From: Desulfococcus sp041737845
Lineage (GTDB): Bacteria > Desulfobacterota > Desulfobacteria > Desulfobacterales > Desulfococcaceae
Length of the DNA stretch: 64,000 nt
Reading direction: 5' to 3'
NCBI RefSeq assembly: GCF_041737845.1
Contig: NZ_JBGSQX010000160.1
Coordinates: 45,306-109,305, forward strand
Below are positions 41,744-52,595 of this stretch, one piece after another (positions within the stretch are counted from its first letter, which is position 1; the number at the start of each line of letters is the position of its first letter). The notes beneath the pieces are model-generated. The model saw only the letters and a program-made list of their open reading frames with translations. It had not been told where the DNA came from and searched no databases. The translations under genes and the position numbers were made by a program.

Positions 41744-42505
41744 ATGCTGATACAATCAGCAGTTATGGAAACTCCGACCCAACATGTCCCCGAGAAAAAA
41801 CAGGAAAAATCCACCCATCGCTGCCTTTCCTGCGGGACTTCCGAGAACATGGCCAGAAGGCGGTACTGCGCCGTCGCATGCCGGCAGTTCCTGCGGCGGA
41901 AGCTGGACCAGCGCACCGGCCTGCTCCGGGCGCTCAACATCCGGTATGCCACCTTCTATTTCACCGACGCCGTGATCGTATTGGATCTCATGCCCTACAG
42001 CGAACGCAGAATCTTCAGTTTCCTTTACCCCCGCAACGAAAACCGGGTTCCGGGCGATGACGTGAGCGATCTGGGGGACATCCTCGGCAAGACATGGTGG
42101 GCCGAGCACGGCCGCACCCGCAAGAATTACCTCGCGGCCCGGCATGTGCTGAGCCAGTCCAGCCGGAAGCCTCTCTCTCCCGGGAGGATATCACCGGTGG
42201 AGCTTCACATCCCCGCCCTGAGAGGCAGCGCCCTGGTCCACCTCAACCTGGATGAGGCTGCCCTGGTCCGCCCCGAATGCATGGAGATCATCAAACGGGC
42301 ATACCGGAAGCAGGCCCTGCGTCACCACCCGGATCACGGGGGGGACTCCCGGTCGTTCATCCGGATCCACCGCGCCTATGAAGAGCTTTTGACCTGGGCA
42401 AAAAGCCCGAGCTTCATCCGGCGGCGGGGATTTTTCGACAAATGGTTCTTCGACGGGGACCGGAACGTCTGGGTCCAGCCGATCCCTGTGAGCCGGCAGG
42501 CGTGA
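41744..42505 (+). CDS. J-domain protein with N-terminal zinc-knuckle
   Basis: Protein of 253 residues (246 if ATG 41765 is used; neither start has a clear Shine-Dalgarno). Near residue 26 a cysteine motif CLSCGTSENMARRRYCAVAC suggests a zinc site. The C-terminal 70 residues are a J domain (IIKRAYRKQALRHHPDHGGDSRSFIRIHRAYEELLTWA) with an intact HPD near residue 196. The middle domain (YFTDAVIVLDLMPYSERRIFSFLYPR) is unrecognised. It should recruit DnaK, but the client is unknown. Domain order is the reverse of classical DnaJ. Confidence 0.8.
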   Translation: MLIQSAVMETPTQHVPEKKQEKSTHRCLSCGTSENMARRRYCAVACRQFLRRKLDQRTGLLRALNIRYATFYFTDAVIVLDLMPYSERRIFSFLYPRNENRVPGDDVSDLGDILGKTWWAEHGRTRKNYLAARHVLSQSSRKPLSPGRISPVELHIPALRGSALVHLNLDEAALVRPECMEIIKRAYRKQALRHHPDHGGDSRSFIRIHRAYEELLTWAKSPSFIRRRGFFDKWFFDGDRNVWVQPIPVSRQA

Positions 42506-42531
42506 TTCTTCAGTGTGCCGGGATGCACCCC

Positions 42532-42575
42532 AAAAAAAAAGCCCGCTCAATCCCCCCTGAGGGCATCGAGCGGGC
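42532..42575 (-). terminator. terminator of the branched-chain acyl-CoA cluster
   Basis: On the minus strand GCCCGCTC (42575-42568) pairs with GAGCGGGC (42548-42541) and is followed by nine T residues (42540-42532). It lies 15 bp after the acetoacetyl-CoA synthetase stop. Confidence 0.85.
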
Positions 42576-42590
42576 CTTGCGTCGACTCGG

Positions 42591-44543
<1,953 letters not shown>

Positions 44544-44609
44544 TGTGCCCCCTTGATCGGCTGTCGTAGATATATGAAAAAAACAGAATGCACTTTCCCA
44601 GAACAAGCA

Positions 44610-45377
44610 TCATCGTTCGCGCGGTATTCCCATGAACCCGGCCACCGCGGCGATCACGGCTTCGGGCTTCTCCAAGGCCATCATGTGGCCGGCGCTCTCG
44701 ATCAGGGCGAATGTCGCCCCCGGGATCCGCTGGTGGAGGAATTCCCCGTATTTGACCGGCGTCATCCGGTCGTCGGCCGCGGATATCACCAGCGTGGGAC
44801 AGGCGATGCCGCCGATGCCCCCCATGCCGTCGAAACGATCGCAGGCCCGGTAATCCCCCTGAACGACCCGGGGGTCGTTCCCCATCAACTGACTCTGTAC
44901 ATCGGCGACGACGGACGCGGGCGCTTCCGGTCCGAACGACAGGTCGCAGATCATCCCGACGGTCTCTTCGAAGGATGCCGAAAGCCCCTCCAGGATCCTC
45001 GGGTGGACCCGCAGACGAGCGCCGGTTCCCACGAGAAGGATGCCGGAAAGCCAATCGGGCTTCATGAGGGCCAGCGTCAGGGCGACCGCGCCGCCAAGGG
45101 AATGGCCGGCCACCGCCGCTCTGCCTATCCCGAGCGTCCGGGCAAACCGGTCGATGACGCGGGCATAGGCCTCCACGGTCTCCCGTGCGGCGCCGGTCGA
45201 CCGCCCATGCCCGGGCAGGTCGGGCGCAAAGACCTGCATCGCATCGTGGTGCCGCAGCCCCTCCGGCCAGTGGGTGTGATCTCCGCCGGAGCCATGGACC
45301 AGAATCAGGGCCGGCCCGGTTTCAGCGTCGCTCCGGTCGTAAAAAACAGCCTCTTCCTCCATCACGGCAACCGGCAT
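44610..45377 (-). CDS. alpha/beta hydrolase
   Basis: Single-domain alpha/beta hydrolase of 255 residues. The oxyanion segment LVHGSGGDHTHW, nucleophile Ser in AGHSLGG, an acidic residue in LVISAADDRMTPV and the His of IESAGHMMALEKPE form the triad. There is no signal peptide. It lies 66 bp upstream of aacS, so an esterase or thioesterase role in the same pathway is possible, but the substrate cannot be told. ATG 45362 is an alternative start. Confidence 0.88.
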   Translation of the reverse strand: MPVAVMEEEAVFYDRSDAETGPALILVHGSGGDHTHWPEGLRHHDAMQVFAPDLPGHGRSTGAARETVEAYARVIDRFARTLGIGRAAVAGHSLGGAVALTLALMKPDWLSGILLVGTGARLRVHPRILEGLSASFEETVGMICDLSFGPEAPASVVADVQSQLMGNDPRVVQGDYRACDRFDGMGGIGGIACPTLVISAADDRMTPVKYGEFLHQRIPGATFALIESAGHMMALEKPEAVIAAVAGFMGIPRER

Positions 45378-45488
45378 GAGCGTTTCCTTTTCCCTGCGAT
45401 TTCAGAATCGGCCCCCCGCCGAAACCCGGGTGCCGGCGGGGGAAAGCGGCGGCCTTCAGCCGGTTGACCCCCGCCGCCGTGTCGGTTC

Positions 45489-46127
45489 CTATTTGTCGTA
45501 GATGACGGCCAGGATCGTTGCGCTGTCATCCTTTGCCGCAATCCAGTGGGGGATGGTGGAAAGGTAATAGGCGCTGTCCCCCGGTTCCAATTCAAAATGG
45601 TCCTCCCCGATCTCCAGAAGCACCGTTCCGCCCAGGACATAGATAAACTCCTCCCCGTCGTGCTGGGAGAGTTCCTTGTCAGGCGCCGCCTGGAGTTGAA
45701 CGATCAGCGGCTCCATGCTCCGTCCCCTGACCTCGGGCGCCAACCCCTTATAAGTATATACGTTTTTCTGCCCTTTGTGGGATGTGGACCGGGCAACGGT
45801 TTTCTGGTCCTTCCGGCGCGTGATGGAATAGGGCTTGTCCCCCTTCCCGGCCAGGACCTGTCCGAACGCCGCATCCATGGACTTGGAGAGCTTGATGATC
45901 GTACCGAGCTGGGGATAAATCTCCTGACGCTCGATCTTTGCCAGGAAATCGGCATCGAATCCCGTTCTTCTGGCAAGCTCGTCCAGGGTGATCCCCTTTT
46001 CTTGCCGCAGGGATTTCAAGCGTTTTCCGATCTCCTGGATCCCGCTTTGCCCGGATACCGAGAGTTCTCCGGTCAAATCTTCAAAATAGTCCACATTGAT
46101 ATGAGGAGGCTGCTCTTGCGATGTCAT
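45489..46127 (-). CDS. XRE-family regulator with cupin sensor domain
   Basis: Regulator of 212 residues from ATG 46127 (GGAG eight bases upstream). It has an N-terminal XRE helix-turn-helix (GKRLKSLRQEKGITLDELARRTGFDADFLAKIERQEIYPQLGTIIKLSKSM) and a C-terminal cupin barrel (EFIYVLGGTVLLEIGEDHFELEPGDSAYYLSTIPHWIAAKDDSATILAVIYD). Such proteins sense small acids or other ligands. It sits inside the acyl-CoA cluster, between the HMG-CoA-lyase-like gene and the hydrolase, and may control aacS or the whole set together with the TetR protein upstream. Confidence 0.9.
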   Translation of the reverse strand: MTSQEQPPHINVDYFEDLTGELSVSGQSGIQEIGKRLKSLRQEKGITLDELARRTGFDADFLAKIERQEIYPQLGTIIKLSKSMDAAFGQVLAGKGDKPYSITRRKDQKTVARSTSHKGQKNVYTYKGLAPEVRGRSMEPLIVQLQAAPDKELSQHDGEEFIYVLGGTVLLEIGEDHFELEPGDSAYYLSTIPHWIAAKDDSATILAVIYDK

Positions 46128-46288
46128 AATATACACTCCGTAGTATGTTAGGTGTCCGGTTCAAATCCTTCCGGCGGATGCCCCGGGGGTGAAGCCTGAC
46201 TTTTCTGCGCAGGCCCCGGACCGCCGACATCGGACCAGCGATCCGGGGAGGCAACATAACAGAAAAATCCTGGGAACAAACCCCCGGC

Positions 46289-47461
46289 TCAACCCGCGGC
46301 CCGGCAGTGTTCCGGCAGGACCGCTTTATCGCCCCATTCCTTGGGAAGTTTCTGGCCGGTGTCTTCTCCGAGTTTGGCTTTGACCTTGGCAAGCCCCGGC
46401 CGGGCGAATCTGGGATGGCCTTCCTTGAGGGTGCGGCCGTTCAAGATGGCCTCGGACCTGAGCCTCCGGCCGAGTGTCCGCTCCAACTGCTTGCCCAGCC
46501 AGAGAACCCGGTCCACATCCCAGCCGTGGGCGATGCCCATCTCGTCGATCTGAACCAGGGTGTCCTCCAGGGTCACCAGCCCCACGTAGCGCGGATCCGA
46601 ATAATAATACTCGCCGGTGCCCTTGACCGGGCAGTCGTCCAGGAAGTTGGCCGGCTGGCCGCCCAGACCGCCCATGGTCGCCTCGAAGTTGGTGATGCCG
46701 GCCTGCAGTGCCGCCAGGACGGACGCCGCCGCCACCCGCTTGGTCTCGTGAAAATGGGCGATGTGGAGCCGGGTGTCGGGGATCTGGTCGAGGATCATGG
46801 AAAAGTACCGGTAGACATCCGGCGCCGAGGCGCTGCCGTCGTGGTCGGCGTGCTCCACGTCATGGGCGCCGATCTCCAGCCAGCGCTTGGTGAATTCCAC
46901 GGCGTCCTTCATGTCGGTGGCGCCGCCGATGGGGCTGCCCCAGATGGTGCTGACCGTTCCGCACATCTTGATGCCGGCGTCGGTGCATTTCTTGATGCAC
47001 CGCTCGGACTCCTTCCAGTAGTCGGGCAGGGTCGTGCCGGAATTGGCGAAATGGTGCTGCTCTTCGGTGGAGACCATCATCAATATCCGGTCGGGCCCGA
47101 TGCCCTTTTCTTTCAGTTGGATGGCCCGGTCCACGGCGCCTTCGCGGATCGTGATGCAGGTGAGGCAGATGTCATCGTAGTTGATGCCCTTCTGCGCGCA
47201 TTTCTTCTTGAAGCGGTCACTCCGGAGATGGGTCAGAAGCTCTTCGGCGTCCCGAAACTGGGGCATCAGATATGGGTTGCCCAGGTTGGTCACCTCGATG
47301 TACCGGCATCCGGCGAAGATCAACTCCTCCAGATAAAATTTCTTGGCCTCGGTGGAGATGAATTTCTCTTCGTGCTGAAACCCGTCTCGGATGGTAATAT
47401 CCCCGATAGTCACCTTTTTCGGCATCCGGGGGAAAATTTTCCAGTAATCATATTCCGTCAT
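46289..47461 (-). CDS. HMG-CoA lyase family protein
   Basis: HMGL-like TIM-barrel of 390 residues, about 90 longer than ordinary HMG-CoA lyases. TIGDITIRDGFQHEEKF holds the catalytic Arg-Asp, HIAHFHE the divalent-metal His-x-His type ligands, and MGGLGGQPAN the glycine loop, lacking the usual GCPYAPGA version. The family cleaves 3-hydroxy-3-methylglutaryl-CoA to acetyl-CoA and acetoacetate. Neighbours (carboxyltransferase, methylglutaconyl hydratase-like, aacS) support that reaction. A related aldol lyase such as for another 3-hydroxyacyl-CoA cannot be excluded. Confidence 0.82.
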   Translation of the reverse strand: MTEYDYWKIFPRMPKKVTIGDITIRDGFQHEEKFISTEAKKFYLEELIFAGCRYIEVTNLGNPYLMPQFRDAEELLTHLRSDRFKKKCAQKGINYDDICLTCITIREGAVDRAIQLKEKGIGPDRILMMVSTEEQHHFANSGTTLPDYWKESERCIKKCTDAGIKMCGTVSTIWGSPIGGATDMKDAVEFTKRWLEIGAHDVEHADHDGSASAPDVYRYFSMILDQIPDTRLHIAHFHETKRVAAASVLAALQAGITNFEATMGGLGGQPANFLDDCPVKGTGEYYYSDPRYVGLVTLEDTLVQIDEMGIAHGWDVDRVLWLGKQLERTLGRRLRSEAILNGRTLKEGHPRFARPGLAKVKAKLGEDTGQKLPKEWGDKAVLPEHCRAAG

Positions 47462-47478
47462 GGTACTGTGTCTCCTTT

Positions 47479-49071
47479 CTAAAATCTGAAGTTTCCAAAG
47501 GACGGCTCGCCGATGGGTTGAAGCAGACTCACCTCAAAGGCCATTCCCAGCCAGTCGCGGATTTCGGAAAATTTAAGCACGCGGTCGCTCAAAATCCGGG
47601 CACCGCAATAGAAAGGATGGGCTTCACCGTCGTATTTTTCGATCATTTTCTGACTGAACGCCTGTTTTTCCTCGTCGGTCATGGGATTGCCCGTGGCCGC
47701 CCGGTTGCGCTCCTCGATGGAAAGCAGCACCCCGGCGGCGCTCCGGCCGCTCATGACGCCGGTCCGGGCCCGCATGGTGTGGAAGAGAAAGTGGGGCTTG
47801 TAGGCCCGGCCGCACATCCCATAGTTCGCCGCGCCGTTGTCCGGGCCGATGACCAACTGGATCCGGGGGACCTGGGCGCAGGAGACCGCCCGGACCATGT
47901 CCGAGCCGTATTTCCCGATGCCCTGGTGCTCGGATTCCGAGCCGATCATGTATCCGGGGGCGTTCTGGACAAAGAGGAGCGGCGTCTTCTCCTGGGAACA
48001 GCGGACGATCCACTCGGCCGCCTTGCGGGCCGCCTCCGCGAAGATGATCCCGACCGCGTTGGAGCAGATCACGCCCACCGGGATCCCCTGAATGCGGATC
48101 TTCCCGCACAGGATATTGTCGCCCCTGCCCGGGGCGTAATCCTTCTTGTATTCGATAAAATAGGAATCGTCGGCGATGGCTTCCAGAATCGCGCGGCCGT
48201 CGATCCCCTGATGAATTGCTGCCGGCATCAGGTCGTAGAGAGTTTCCGGCGGGACGGTGGGCGGAGACTCCGCATATCGCTGGGTATGGAGCGTCTGCGG
48301 GCGATCGAGGGCCAGGATCTCCCGGACCCGGGTCACCGCCTCGACCTGGTTCCCGCAGAAATGGTCTGCCCCGCCGGAAACATGGGTGTGTACCCGGGCG
48401 CCGCCCAAATCCTCCGCGGAAATAATCTCGCCGGTGGCCATCTTCACGAGGGGCGGGCCGCCCAGGAAGGAATAGGAGAGCTTGTCGATCATCACGGACT
48501 GGCAGGCCATGAAAACGATGTAGGCCCCGCCGGCCGTGTTGCCGCCGGTGCTGAGGGTCACCTGCTTCAGGCCTTTGGCCGACATGCGCGCCATGTTGTA
48601 AAACATGGAACCGAAATGGCCGTCGTCGGGGAACACCTCGGCCTGCATGGGCAGGAACGCCCCGCCGGAATCGGCGATATACACGCAGTTGATGCCGCAC
48701 CGCTCGGCGATGGCCTGGGCACGGATATGCTTCTTCAGCGTGATGGGAAAATAGGTCCCGGCCTTGACCCGGCTGTCGTTGCCGAAGATCATGGTCCAGT
48801 TGCCCTGGATCTTCCCGATGCCGGTGACGAGTCCGGCGGAGGGCACGTCTTCGATGTCGCCGGGATAGTTCATGCCAAAGCCCGCGATCCGGCTCAACTC
48901 GAAAAACTCGGTGCCCGGATCGATGAGGAGCTGGATCAGGTCCCGCACCGGCTGTTTCCCCTGCTTGGCCAGGCGATCGACGGCTTTCTGGCCGCCGGGC
49001 CAGACCGCCTCATGAACCCGCTCGTCGAGCTTTTTCTCTTCGTTTTCCCAAAAGTTTCTATTTTCGCTCAT
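47479..49071 (-). CDS. acyl-CoA carboxylase carboxyltransferase subunit (methylcrotonyl-CoA type)
   Basis: Carboxyltransferase of 530 residues with two crotonase-fold halves. The segment VYIADSGGAFLPMQAEVFPDDGHFGSMFYNMARMSAKG closely parallels 3-methylcrotonyl-CoA carboxylase beta subunits, and LLFVQNAPGYMIGSESEHQGIGKYGS is the second-half signature. It starts one base before the enoyl-CoA hydratase ends (GGGGAGATGAG upstream). The biotin carboxylase/BCCP partner is not in the window. A sodium-pumping glutaconyl-CoA decarboxylase alpha subunit is the main alternative; gene context favours the leucine pathway. Confidence 0.85.
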   Translation of the reverse strand: MSENRNFWENEEKKLDERVHEAVWPGGQKAVDRLAKQGKQPVRDLIQLLIDPGTEFFELSRIAGFGMNYPGDIEDVPSAGLVTGIGKIQGNWTMIFGNDSRVKAGTYFPITLKKHIRAQAIAERCGINCVYIADSGGAFLPMQAEVFPDDGHFGSMFYNMARMSAKGLKQVTLSTGGNTAGGAYIVFMACQSVMIDKLSYSFLGGPPLVKMATGEIISAEDLGGARVHTHVSGGADHFCGNQVEAVTRVREILALDRPQTLHTQRYAESPPTVPPETLYDLMPAAIHQGIDGRAILEAIADDSYFIEYKKDYAPGRGDNILCGKIRIQGIPVGVICSNAVGIIFAEAARKAAEWIVRCSQEKTPLLFVQNAPGYMIGSESEHQGIGKYGSDMVRAVSCAQVPRIQLVIGPDNGAANYGMCGRAYKPHFLFHTMRARTGVMSGRSAAGVLLSIEERNRAATGNPMTDEEKQAFSQKMIEKYDGEAHPFYCGARILSDRVLKFSEIRDWLGMAFEVSLLQPIGEPSFGNFRF

Positions 49072-49072
49072 C

Positions 49073-49855
49073 TCATCTCCCCTTGTATACCGGTTTTCGT
49101 TTTTCCCGAAATGCAGCCAGCCCCTCCAGGCGATCCTCGGTGGGAATGGTCACCCAGTATGCGTTGGACTCGATGGCCAGGCCGGTGGCCAGATCCGTCT
49201 CCATTCCGTAATTGACGGCATACTTGGCCTGTTCGATGGCAATGGGGCCGGTCTCGCACATCATGCCCGCCATCTTTTTGCAGGCGTCCAGGAGTTCCCC
49301 GGGTTCGCAGACCTGATTGACCAGCCCGATGCCTAAGGCTTCGGCCGCCTCCACCCGCCGGCCGGTGAAGATCAGCTCCTTGGCCTTGCCCTTGCCCACC
49401 AGCCGGGGCAGCCGCTGGGTGCCTCCCGCGCCGGGGATGATGGCCAGCCGGGTCTCGGTGAGGCCCATCGTCGCGCCCGAGGACGCGATCCGGACGTCGC
49501 TGGCCAGGGCGAGTTCGGTGCCGCCGCCCAGGGCGATGCCGTTTACCGCTGCGATAACGGGTTTGGGCAATTGTTCGATGGCCGTAAACAGATTCCGTAT
49601 GGTAAAAATGAACTCCTTGACCTGGACCGGGGAAAGGGTGGCCCGCTCCTTGAGGTCTGCGCCGGCGCAGAAGGCGCGGTCGCCCGCACCCGTGATGACC
49701 ACGACGCGGATGTCCGGGTCGAAGCGCAGGGCGTCCACCTGGTCCCTGAGGGCCCGCAGCATATCGAAGTTGAAGGAATTCATCATTTGGGGGCGGTTCA
49801 GGGTCAGGATCGCGATCTGATCCGTCCGTTCCACCAGAAGCAAGTTGTCGCTCAT
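49073..49855 (-). CDS. enoyl-CoA hydratase, methylglutaconyl-CoA hydratase-like
   Basis: Crotonase-fold hydratase of 260 residues. The oxyanion-hole segment GAGDRAFCAGADLKER and the region PVIAAVNGIALGGGTELALASDVRIASSGATMGLTETRLAIIPGAGGTQRLPRLVGKGKAKELIFTGRRV match AUH-type methylglutaconyl-CoA hydratases especially well. It would convert 3-methylglutaconyl-CoA to HMG-CoA. GGAGGATAGC precedes the ATG. It is between the acyl-CoA dehydrogenase (33 bp) and the carboxyltransferase (1 bp). Confidence 0.85.
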   Translation of the reverse strand: MSDNLLLVERTDQIAILTLNRPQMMNSFNFDMLRALRDQVDALRFDPDIRVVVITGAGDRAFCAGADLKERATLSPVQVKEFIFTIRNLFTAIEQLPKPVIAAVNGIALGGGTELALASDVRIASSGATMGLTETRLAIIPGAGGTQRLPRLVGKGKAKELIFTGRRVEAAEALGIGLVNQVCEPGELLDACKKMAGMMCETGPIAIEQAKYAVNYGMETDLATGLAIESNAYWVTIPTEDRLEGLAAFREKRKPVYKGR

Positions 49856-49888
49856 GCTATCCTCCGAAAAAGCGGTTGGGGGTGGTCT

Positions 49889-51037
49889 TCAGCAGCCGAT
49901 ATGGCGCGAGATGACGATTCTCTGGACCTCCGAGGTCCCCTCGCCGATATCCAGGAGCTTCTGATCCCGGTAGAACCGCTCCACGTCATATTCTTTCATC
50001 AGTCCGTATCCGCCGTGGATCTGGACGGCCCGGTCGGCCACCCGCCCCATGAGCTCCGAGCAGTAGAGCTTGGCCATGGCTGCATAGATCTCGAAGGGAC
50101 GATTCTGGCTCCTCAGGCAGCAGGCTTTGTACAGGAGGTTTCTCGCACATTCAATCTCCATGGCGCTGTCGGCGAGCTTGAAGGCCACCGCCTGAAATTT
50201 GCTGATGGGCTGCCCGAACTGTTCGCGCTTCTTCGCGTATTTCAGGGCCAGCTCATAGGCGCCCTGCGCCCCGCCCAGCCCCATGGCCCCGATGGAAAGC
50301 CTCCCGCCGTCGAGGGTCTTGAGCATCTGGTGGAATCCGTCGCCGGGTTTTCCCAGAATGTTCTTTTCCGGGATGCGGACGTCGTCAAAATACAACTCGG
50401 CGGTGTTGGAGGCCCGCCACATCATTTTCTTGTGCATGGGATTGGCCTTGAAGCCCTTCGTGCCCTGCTCCACAATGAAGCAGGAATACTCGGGCTTGCC
50501 GTTGGGGCGGGTGCCGGTGATGGCCTGTACGGTCACCCCCAGGGTCATCTCGCAGGCGGCGTTGGTGATGAAGATCTTGGAACCGTTCAGCACCCATTCA
50601 TTTCCGTCGCGCACGGCCGTCGTCTTGCTGCCCCCCGCGTCGGAGCCGGCGGTCGGCTCCGTCAGGCCGAAGCCCCAGAGGGCCTCTCCGCGGCACAGCT
50701 TGGGGAGATATTTCTGTTTCTGCTCCTCGGTCCCGAAATAATAGAGCGGGCCGATACCGAGGGAATTGCCGGCGGCGATGGTGGCGGCCTGGGAACCGTC
50801 GATGCGCGCGATCTCCTCCACAGCAATAATGTAGGCGAGATAGTCCATACCCTGACCGTCATATTTTTCGGAGACAAACATGCCGAAAAGGCCGATTTCC
50901 CCCATCTTCCGGGTGAGTTCCAAGGAGAACGTCTCCTTTTCGTCCAACTCCTGGGCTACCGGCGCGATTTCACTCTGAGCGAAATTCCGTACTTCTTTTC
51001 GGATCATTTCCTGTTCTTTGGTTAAGTCAAAATCCAA
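49889..51037 (-). CDS. acyl-CoA dehydrogenase of the branched-chain cluster
   Basis: Classical 382-residue acyl-CoA dehydrogenase starting at TTG 51037 (GGAGG five bases upstream). It shows FGLTEPTAGSDAGGSKTTA and ends GEGTSEVQRIVISRHIGC. Glu366 is at the canonical C-terminal base position, whereas isovaleryl-CoA dehydrogenases usually have a small residue there and use a Glu elsewhere. So a short-chain or 2-methyl-branched acyl-CoA substrate is as likely as isovaleryl-CoA. It is the first structural gene after the TetR operator at 51187-51205. Confidence 0.93.
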   Translation of the reverse strand: MDFDLTKEQEMIRKEVRNFAQSEIAPVAQELDEKETFSLELTRKMGEIGLFGMFVSEKYDGQGMDYLAYIIAVEEIARIDGSQAATIAAGNSLGIGPLYYFGTEEQKQKYLPKLCRGEALWGFGLTEPTAGSDAGGSKTTAVRDGNEWVLNGSKIFITNAACEMTLGVTVQAITGTRPNGKPEYSCFIVEQGTKGFKANPMHKKMMWRASNTAELYFDDVRIPEKNILGKPGDGFHQMLKTLDGGRLSIGAMGLGGAQGAYELALKYAKKREQFGQPISKFQAVAFKLADSAMEIECARNLLYKACCLRSQNRPFEIYAAMAKLYCSELMGRVADRAVQIHGGYGLMKEYDVERFYRDQKLLDIGEGTSEVQRIVISRHIGC

Positions 51038-51186
51038 CGCGACCTCCTTTCATGGGATACGCATCTGAAAATTATCGCCGAATCGGCCACTTTCATACCC
51101 TTTTCAGTCTTGATCAGCCAACCGTCCGAACGGGTGATATCTTTGCATTCCGGATACCCGGGGCGCCATTCGCCCCCCCCCATTTT

Positions 51187-51205
51187 TTACCGAACGGTCG
51201 TTAGG
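51187..51205. promoter_or_regulatory. TetR operator before the acyl-CoA dehydrogenase operon
   Basis: TTACCGAACGGTCGTTAGG differs at one base from the site upstream of the TetR gene itself (51977-51995). It lies 150 bp upstream of the TTG start, downstream of a minus-strand TTGACA box at 51246-51241. Confidence 0.65.
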
Positions 51206-51312
51206 TTGCCGGTCGTCTTCATTCCACGAAACCGTTGGTTTGTCAAGACAAAAAGAACGCTGAATAAAACCGGGTTTTCTTTAATTTATCTTTATTTTCG
51301 AACTATTGGGTC

Positions 51313-51924
51313 TCATCGCATCACATGGGCAGCTTCTGGGGGATACAGACATTGCCCCCCCTGTTTCAGCCCGTCCACGATGAAATTCTCATAGATATCC
51401 GCAATCTCGTCGACGGTCAGCCGCCCGCCGGGATTGAACCAGGAAGCACCGGCCGTGCACAAGGTCAATATGGCGTAAGAAAGGATCTTGACATCCACAT
51501 TACCGAATACCCCCTGCTCCTTGCCCTGACGGATCAGGTCCTGAAAGATCTCCTCGTATTCATCGCGTCTTTCCACAATGATCCGGTAATGGTCCCGGCT
51601 CAACCCACGCAGCTCACTGTTGGCGATAAAATTTTCCTTTTGGCGCTCAAGGTGGAAACGCACATGGCCGTGGACCGCCGCCCGGATTTTGGCTTCGATG
51701 TCTTCAAGGCCCGAAAGGTTCTCTTTCAGATATCGCGTCAGATCATCCATCGTCGACTTCAGGATGCTGAAGAGCAATTCCTCCTTGCTCTTGTAATGAT
51801 AGTAAATGCTGGCTTTCTGGATGCCGCTGCCTTTGGCGATGTCGCTGATACTGGTCGCGAAATAGCCTTTCCGGAAAAACAGCTCGATGGCGATCGACCT
51901 GATGGTATCCTTCATGCTGCTCAT
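51313..51924 (-). CDS. TetR-family regulator of the branched-chain acyl-CoA cluster
   Basis: TetR repressor of 203 residues from ATG 51924 (GAGAGGG upstream; ATG 51915 also possible). Helix-turn-helix: TIRSIAIELFFRKGYFATSISDIAKGSGIQKASIYYHYKSKEELLFSILK. The ligand domain is helical. It is upstream of the acyl-CoA dehydrogenase with its own palindromic site in front (51977-51995) and a near-identical one after it. TetR regulators of branched-chain catabolism are known in Proteobacteria. An acyl-CoA effector is likely but unproven. Confidence 0.9.
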   Translation of the reverse strand: MSSMKDTIRSIAIELFFRKGYFATSISDIAKGSGIQKASIYYHYKSKEELLFSILKSTMDDLTRYLKENLSGLEDIEAKIRAAVHGHVRFHLERQKENFIANSELRGLSRDHYRIIVERRDEYEEIFQDLIRQGKEQGVFGNVDVKILSYAILTLCTAGASWFNPGGRLTVDEIADIYENFIVDGLKQGGQCLYPPEAAHVMR

Positions 51925-51976
51925 ATCAATAACCCTCTCCACCCCGGCTTGCAGGGCATACGTTCGGCACCCGCGC

Positions 51977-51995
51977 TTACCGACCGGTCGTTAGG
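51977..51995. promoter_or_regulatory. TetR operator before the second tetR gene
   Basis: TTACCGACCGGTCGTTAGG, nearly palindromic (TAACGACC against TACCGACC arms). It is 53 bp upstream of the tetR ATG and nearly identical to 51187-51205. Confidence 0.65.
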
Positions 51996-52175
51996 CTGAT
52001 GTCTCTCACACTTTCCGGCTGCTGTCAACAAGATTTATTTTTACGATGCGGGCTGAAAAGGACAGGCGCCCGGCGAGCTGCCGGCCGAGGGGGCGTGCTG
52101 GTGCATATCATTCGCTAAGATTGACCTGCTTGAATCGACACCGGAGAAGGGAAAAAAGGGAGCCCCGCCCCGGGG

Positions 52176-52595
52176 TCAGGGTTTTCTCGAAACCATTCTG
52201 GGGATTTTCAGGGCATCAATGAACGCCTGAGCCCCATCCTTGTCGAGGGATTCCCACTGGGGCACCACGAGCCGGTTCCCCTGGTAGGTGAAGGTCACCC
52301 GTTGATAGACTTCGGCCATCCGGTAAATCTTCTTTCCCCCCAGCTCCTTTTCCGGATAGTGCTCGATCCAGAAGAGCGCCTTCGGGTGCAGGCGGTATTT
52401 CTGCATGACGATGGTGGCAAGAATCGCGGCGCCGTTGGTGATGCTCATCCCGGATCCCCTGTCCTCCTCCCTTTCGGTCGCCACGACCAGGGCCCGGGTC
52501 TCGAAGAGAAAGATATCGAGATCGCAGCGGTTGACAAACGAACCGGTGGCATGAATCCATTGAAACGGTTTATGTTCGATGTGGGTAAAATGCAT
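52176..52595 (-). CDS. hypothetical protein
   Basis: Protein of 139 residues from ATG 52595, with GGAGG seven bases upstream; the longer frame to 52649 adds non-conserved-looking sequence. It begins MHFTHIEHKPFQWIHATGSFVNRCDLDIFLFETRALVVATEREEDRGSGMSITNGAAILATIV and ends with a basic IPRMVSRKP. No signal peptide or known motif. The composition of mixed strands and helices suggests a small globular cytoplasmic protein. I do not recognise the family. Confidence 0.65.
   Translation of the reverse strand: MHFTHIEHKPFQWIHATGSFVNRCDLDIFLFETRALVVATEREEDRGSGMSITNGAAILATIVMQKYRLHPKALFWIEHYPEKELGGKKIYRMAEVYQRVTFTYQGNRLVVPQWESLDKDGAQAFIDALKIPRMVSRKP

Noticed and set aside
39826..41952. Long open frame of about 700 codons antisense to the multiheme cytochrome
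   Set aside because: It is an artefact of high GC at third positions. The sense strand has ten CxxCH motifs and a signal peptide; the antisense product has no family-like sequence.
47518..49215. Plus-strand frame of 565 codons opposite the carboxyltransferase
   Set aside because: Same shadow composition, no ribosome-binding site, and the opposite strand is a well-conserved gene.
49889..51037. Firm call as isovaleryl-CoA dehydrogenase
   Set aside because: The pathway context fits, but Glu366 in the usual C-terminal base position argues against a definite call.
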